Notes under the pieces: generated by a model | Told to the model about the DNA's origin: nothing | The model's input: the letters and a program-made list of their open reading frames with translations, nothing else | Databases searched by the model: none | Source of the DNA: Verrucomicrobiota bacterium | GTDB lineage: Bacteria; Verrucomicrobiota; Verrucomicrobiia; Limisphaerales; UBA9464 | Assembly (NCBI GenBank): GCA_025354845.1 | Contig: JANXMD010000440.1 | Span: forward strand, 1-10,171 | Direction of reading: 5' to 3' | DNA: 10,171 nt | Part shown: piece by piece, positions 7,311 through 10,171 of the stretch | Layout: each line of letters opens with the position of its first letter | How positions within the stretch are numbered: position 1 is the first letter of the stretch | Position numbers and translations under genes: made by a program

Positions 7311-7347
7311 GGCAGCGTCCTGGAGTGCGCGAGTCCTCTCGCGCTCT
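7228..7347. repeat. REP-like doublet: 31-bp inverted repeat made of two hairpins
   Basis: Arms at 7228-7258 and 7317-7347 are inverted copies matching at 27 of 31 bases. Each arm contains its own hairpin: GCGGCAG-AGGA-CTGCCGC at 7231-7248 and GCGCGAG-TCCT-CTCGCGC at 7327-7344, both with perfect 7-bp stems and complementary loops. The four differences between the arms fall in two stem positions and their partners (GC versus CG on both sides), so both stems stay fully paired. The inner 12 bases of each arm (7247-7258 and 7317-7328) pair exactly. The 58-base centre holds the conserved ggtgctttgcatccagttg segment. The layout resembles bacterial REP/BIME elements, which can be mobilised by a TnpA-REP (RAYT) transposase elsewhere in a genome. 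Confidence 0.75.
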
Positions 7348-7369
7348 CGGCTCGCGAACCCCAGTGCGG

Positions 7370-7490
7370 GACCAAATGCCGCGTCCTTTCACGCCTCGTT
7401 TCCAGCGAGAGCGGCAGAGGACTGCCGCACTCCAAGACCTTGCGGAGTCCATCGGCTTGCGGTGCTTTGCATCCAGTTGTGGATGAGCGC
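7370..7490. repeat. 121-bp direct repeat, copy B
   Basis: This is the partner of 7190-7310. Its homology to copy A ends exactly after gatgagcgc. Copy A continues with ggcagcgtcctggagtgcgc, while copy B jumps straight to gagtcctctcgcg, so it lacks the long inverted-repeat partner present in copy A. Confidence 0.85.
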
Positions 7491-7504
7491 GAGTCCTCTC
7501 GCGT
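7408..7504. repeat. Second, shortened REP-like doublet
   Basis: It has the same first hairpin as the other doublet (GCGGCAG-AGGA-CTGCCGC at 7411-7428). A closing hairpin GCGCGAG-TCCT-CTCGCGT lies at 7487-7504, with its outer G-C replaced by G-T. The 12 bases that pair at distance in the first doublet are missing on the right side. The sequence is a deleted or degenerate version of the same element and lies just beyond the stop of the zinc-ribbon gene (7523, minus strand), where it could act as a 3' stem-loop for that transcript. Confidence 0.65.
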
Positions 7505-7522
7505 AGAATCTCCCATCATTCG

Positions 7523-8248
7523 TTAGCCGGTCAGCCATTCCCAAAGGATGAACGTGCCCACTTGAACGACCGCTTCGACAACTTGGGTTTCCGAAGTGCC
7601 GCTGCTCATGGGTTCGATCAGGGACGCGGTCCGCGCCGCCTCCAGGAGACGACGTTCCGAAGCCAGATCGGCATGCTCGCGGGCCCGCGCCCATTGCAAT
7701 CCACCGCCTTGAATGAAGCGTACCGTACGCTGGAGTTCATCGACGTCGAACCAGGTGCCGTGGGCGCGGCAGACGTCGACGATCACCCCGGAACACCGGG
7801 CGTAGTTCACCCGCGTCATTGGTTCCTGGCATAGGACACACGGGCGATAGCAAACCGGGGCAAACACGGTCGAGGTCGCAGTGACGCCGGCAGTCGGCGC
7901 GCCCGAGAGGATGACGGCCTGCTGATCGGCATCGCGGGCCAGGCGCTCCAGGGTCGCCGGATCGAGCCAGACTCCGAGGCACTTCGGACATTCGTGGAGC
8001 CGAGTGGCGCCGAGCGTTCCCTGATGCAACCGGTCTTTGCATCCGGGACACTTGAACTTCGACTCATCGGCTTCCCAGCTCACCGCCGATGCGCCGCATT
8101 GGGGACAATACCGGCTGTCGGAAAACATCATTCCGAAGCAACTGGGACAAGAACGGGTCTGCAGCCGCGCGCCACAGTGACCACAGTTGGGATCCGCCCC
8201 GGCCACCGCCGCGCCGCAACTGTGACACTGGAGCGTCTGCGCATTCAT
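7523..8248 (-). CDS. zf-TFIIB / double zinc-ribbon protein
   Basis: The 241-residue product starts MNAQTLQC with an AAGGA just upstream (short two-base spacing). The frame extends to 8527, but the typical family start is this methionine. Zinc-binding pairs run in order: C8-C11, C22-C25, C34-C37, C48-C51 (a double zinc ribbon), C67-C70 with C87-C90 followed by GVWLD (first zf-TFIIB unit), then C137-C140 with C160 and H163 in CRAHGTWFDVDEL (second zf-TFIIB unit). After this come a charged helical stretch at about 188-208 and a hydrophobic C-terminal end (VVEAVVQVGTFILWEWL) that may touch the membrane. Members of this family are widespread and uncharacterised; nucleic-acid or protein binding is plausible. 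No operon partner is evident: the gene ends next to the hairpin repeats and is divergent from the pseudopilin gene. Confidence 0.8.
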   Translation of the reverse strand: MNAQTLQCHSCGAAVAGADPNCGHCGARLQTRSCPSCFGMMFSDSRYCPQCGASAVSWEADESKFKCPGCKDRLHQGTLGATRLHECPKCLGVWLDPATLERLARDADQQAVILSGAPTAGVTATSTVFAPVCYRPCVLCQEPMTRVNYARCSGVIVDVCRAHGTWFDVDELQRTVRFIQGGGLQWARAREHADLASERRLLEAARTASLIEPMSSGTSETQVVEAVVQVGTFILWEWLTG

Positions 8249-8574
8249 AGTCCTTGGGGTGTACCGATGGTGCCGTGCGGTGACCATTCCAACCGGGGCC
8301 TGTTCTTTCCACTGTCCTTCCTCCGACACGAAACCCGTGCGTTGTCCGCTGCTCCATCGGACCGCGGGAACGCGGAACTCCGAACGGGTGTTTTGAGCTT
8401 CCTTCTTCGGCGATCTCTTGACCGCCATCGATGTGTTGCGTCGGGCCGTCCGCCTCGTTCCCTCGGCGGCTACGAAGGGTAACGACAGCTCGCAGGGGTC
8501 GACTTCACGCTCGAAAAGCCTCCCCATTTTAGAGAGTGCAATGGGGCGCGTCTTGTGGCGCAGTCGGAAGCGAA
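8249..8574. other. Divergent intergenic region between zinc-ribbon and pseudopilin genes
   Basis: This 326-base gap should hold promoters for both flanking genes, which point away from each other. I cannot identify a convincing -35/-10 pair on either strand. The minus-strand frame of the zinc-ribbon gene stays open through most of it, to 8527, and an internal ATG at 8428 would give a basic N-terminal extension (MAVKRSPKKEAQNTRSEFR). This does not look like the family, so I leave it non-coding. Confidence 0.4.
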
Positions 8575-9396
8575 ATGTCCCACCCGGTATCCATCGCCCG
8601 GCGACGTGCCTTCACGTTAATTGAATTGTTGGTGGTCATTGCGATCATCGCAATCCTCGCCGGGCTGCTGCTGCCGGCGTTGAGCAGCGCCAAGCAGCAG
8701 GCCCAGCGTGTCCAGTGTCTGAACAATCAGAAGCAGCTCGGCCTTACCTCGCTGCTCTACGCCGGGGATTCTGCCGATGGACTGGTCACCAACGGCGAGG
8801 TCGATACCGCCGGCGGAACCGGCTCGAAACTCTGGGTGCTCGGCGGCTATCACAACTTCGTCAACGCCTTCACCAACGTCAGCTATCTCATCGACCGTCG
8901 CTACGCCGCGTTTGCCCCGTACATTCAGTCGCGCGGGATCTATAAATGTCCCTCAGACCGGACGACGTACATCATCAGCCGGGGCAGGCCGGAGCCGCAG
9001 GTGCGGAGCTATGCGATGAACCTCTATCTCGGGCCGAACGCGGACATGCAGGATCGCCTCTCCACGCGGTATCGATCGTTCCGCAAGCTCGACCAGATTC
9101 CCTCGCCGGTGAACATGTTTCAATTTCAGGATCTCACGCCTCAGAGCCTGTGCACGCCGGCCTTCGTGGTGCTGATGCCAGGGAATGCGAACGACCAGTT
9201 CTTTCACCTGCCCGCGACGCACCACAACAACGGAGGCGTGGTTGGATTCAGCGACGGTCACGCCGAGGCCCACCGATGGATGGACGCTCGAACGTTCAAG
9301 AAGGCCACCCTGGGACAACGCATCGACCACAATCTAACCGTCCCGAACAGCCGAGATTTGAAGTGGATTCAGGAGCGGACGACGGTGTTGAAGTAG
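8575..9396 (+). CDS. Prepilin-type (type II secretion-like) protein with H-X9-DG motif
   Basis: From ATG 8575 the product has 273 residues. It carries a class III prepilin leader: basic ARRR, cleavage expected between A12 and F13, then FTLIELLVVIAIIAILA with the required Glu at +5 (residue 17). The leader should be cut by a PilD-type peptidase, and the mature protein inserted into the inner membrane or assembled in a pseudopilus. The C-terminal part has the H-X9-DG motif, H217 to D227-G228, in HNNGGVVGFSDGH, which defines a large DUF1559-like family expanded in Planctomycetes, Verrucomicrobia and Lentisphaerae. Individual members are mostly uncharacterised. GGAAG at 8566-8570 lies four bases before ATG 8575 and supports this start over the in-frame ATG at 8536. 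The -1 residue is Ala rather than the usual Gly. Confidence 0.88.
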   Translation: MSHPVSIARRRAFTLIELLVVIAIIAILAGLLLPALSSAKQQAQRVQCLNNQKQLGLTSLLYAGDSADGLVTNGEVDTAGGTGSKLWVLGGYHNFVNAFTNVSYLIDRRYAAFAPYIQSRGIYKCPSDRTTYIISRGRPEPQVRSYAMNLYLGPNADMQDRLSTRYRSFRKLDQIPSPVNMFQFQDLTPQSLCTPAFVVLMPGNANDQFFHLPATHHNNGGVVGFSDGHAEAHRWMDARTFKKATLGQRIDHNLTVPNSRDLKWIQERTTVLK

Positions 9397-9432
9397 TCGA
9401 TGGGGCGCCCGCTCCGCGCCGATTCAAGTTTC

Positions 9433-9448
9433 CTCGGACTCTTCCGAG
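9433..9448. terminator. Possible stem-loop after the pseudopilin gene
   Basis: CTCGGA and TCCGAG form a perfect 6-bp stem around the loop CTCT, in the 69-base gap after the pseudopilin stop. A second weak stem GGCGC/GCGCC lies at 9404-9420. Neither is followed by a T-run, so an intrinsic terminator is only a possibility. Confidence 0.3.
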
Positions 9449-9465
9449 CCCATAGCTTACCACTG

Positions 9466-10171
9466 ATGAACTCCACCCACTCGGAAATGAGGATACGCCC
9501 GTGGATGCGGCGGTTTGTTGCGATCGGAATGAATGGATTTTGCATCGGGTTCGGCCCGATGAGAACTGCCGCCGCCGATCCTGTGGTGACGGTAAGCGTC
9601 GAGACACCCTCCCCCGCATCGCCAATCGGCAAGCCGGCTCCTGAGATTCGTGTCGCGGAATGGCTGAAGGGAACGCCACTCGATCATTTTGAGAAGGGGC
9701 GGATCTATGTCGTCGATTTCTGGGCCACTTGGTGCGGCCCGTGTCGGGCGGCGATTCCCCATCTGACCCGGCTGGCGAAGAAGCATCCGGGGGAGATCGA
9801 GGTAATCGGCGTCAGCATTTCCGAGACGCAGGAGACTCCGGAGGACCGCGAGTACATCGGGCGAGTGCGGGCGTTTGTTCGGAAGATGGGGGATCAGATG
9901 GACTATCGCGTGGCGGTGGATCGACCGGATCGCTTTATGCACTCGACCTGGTTCAAGCCGGCCGGAACGGGCGGCATTCCGACGGCGTACATCATCGATC
10001 GCGAGGGACGTGTGGCGTGGGTCGGGATCGGATCGCCGGAAGACGTGGAACGCATCGTGGAGCAAGTCCGAGCCGGCACCTTCGACATGGCGAAGGAAAC
10101 GGAACGGCAGCGACAACTGGAAGCGGACGCACTGACGCGCAGCGCCGCGGACCGGGCCGCAGCGGCATCGA
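9466..10171 (+). CDS. TlpA/ResA-type thioredoxin-fold protein, partial at right edge
   Basis: This is an extracytoplasmic thiol-disulfide protein of the AhpC/TSA-Redoxin group. It has 235 residues in the window and the frame is still open at the edge. A signal peptide is likely: basic MRIRPWMRR, a hydrophobic stretch, then a cut near TAAADP (about residue 37). The redox motif W89-C90-G91-P92-C93 sits in VVDFWATWCGPCRAAIP. The cis-proline lies at Pro172 in GTGGIPTAYIIDREGRVAWVG, a typical TlpA end of fold. After the thioredoxin domain the sequence becomes charged and alanine-rich (MAKETERQRQLEADALTRSAAD), suggesting a helical or TPR-like extension beyond the window. ATG 9466 is the first start; ATG 9487 and 9505 are alternatives, with only a weak GGAA before 9487. 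The likely role is reducing or oxidising cysteines of exported proteins. Confidence 0.88.
   Translation, partial: MNSTHSEMRIRPWMRRFVAIGMNGFCIGFGPMRTAAADPVVTVSVETPSPASPIGKPAPEIRVAEWLKGTPLDHFEKGRIYVVDFWATWCGPCRAAIPHLTRLAKKHPGEIEVIGVSISETQETPEDREYIGRVRAFVRKMGDQMDYRVAVDRPDRFMHSTWFKPAGTGGIPTAYIIDREGRVAWVGIGSPEDVERIVEQVRAGTFDMAKETERQRQLEADALTRSAADRAAAAS

Noticed and set aside
7190..7490. CRISPR array
   Set aside because: There are only two copies, each 121 bp and containing hairpins, with no regular short repeats and no cas genes.
7031..7526. Several overlapping short frames on both strands in the repeat region
   Set aside because: Their similarity to each other comes from the 121-bp DNA repeat read in different frames; hairpin conservation at DNA level explains them better than protein coding.

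Overview
The window looks like chromosome from a GC-rich member of the Verrucomicrobiota, or a close relative in the Planctomycetes-Verrucomicrobia group. The main reasons are a prepilin-type protein with an H-X9-DG motif, a secreted vanadium-haloperoxidase-like enzyme, a membrane-anchored PQQ-like beta-propeller, a zf-TFIIB zinc-ribbon protein starting MNAQTLQC, and intergenic repeats built of hairpins. This placement is inferred from family content; no phylogenetic marker gene is present.

Layout: bases 1-299 hold no gene I can support. At 300-349 lies the 3' half of a tRNA-Thr(UGU) with no matching 5' half, which fits an att site left at the edge of an integrated element. Next on the + strand come a small membrane protein (617-1093) and a large membrane/beta-propeller protein (1118-2932) broken by one in-frame TAA at 2438-2440. 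A Tat-signal sialidase-like protein (3037-4347) and a conserved small protein (4495-4824) follow, bracketed by two identical 27-bp copies of a heptamer repeat. A long minus-strand gene for a secreted vanadium-dependent haloperoxidase-like protein (7004-4854) converges on them.

Upstream of the haloperoxidase, bases 7190-7504 hold two 121-bp direct repeats containing REP-like hairpins with AGGA/TCCT loops. One pair of hairpins forms a 31-bp inverted repeat whose stem differences are compensatory. Beyond it are a minus-strand zinc-ribbon gene (8248-7523), a divergent 326-bp intergenic region, a prepilin-like pseudopilin (8575-9396) and a TlpA-type thioredoxin that runs off the window (9466-10171).

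The genes do not form one clear pathway. Several products are predicted to be exported or membrane-bound (haloperoxidase, sialidase-like protein, pseudopilin, thioredoxin, beta-propeller), which is common in these bacteria. I see no CRISPR array, transposase, integrase or recognisable defence system. The most notable signals are the tRNA remnant, the nonsense-interrupted propeller gene, the matched repeats around the sialidase module and the covarying hairpin repeats.
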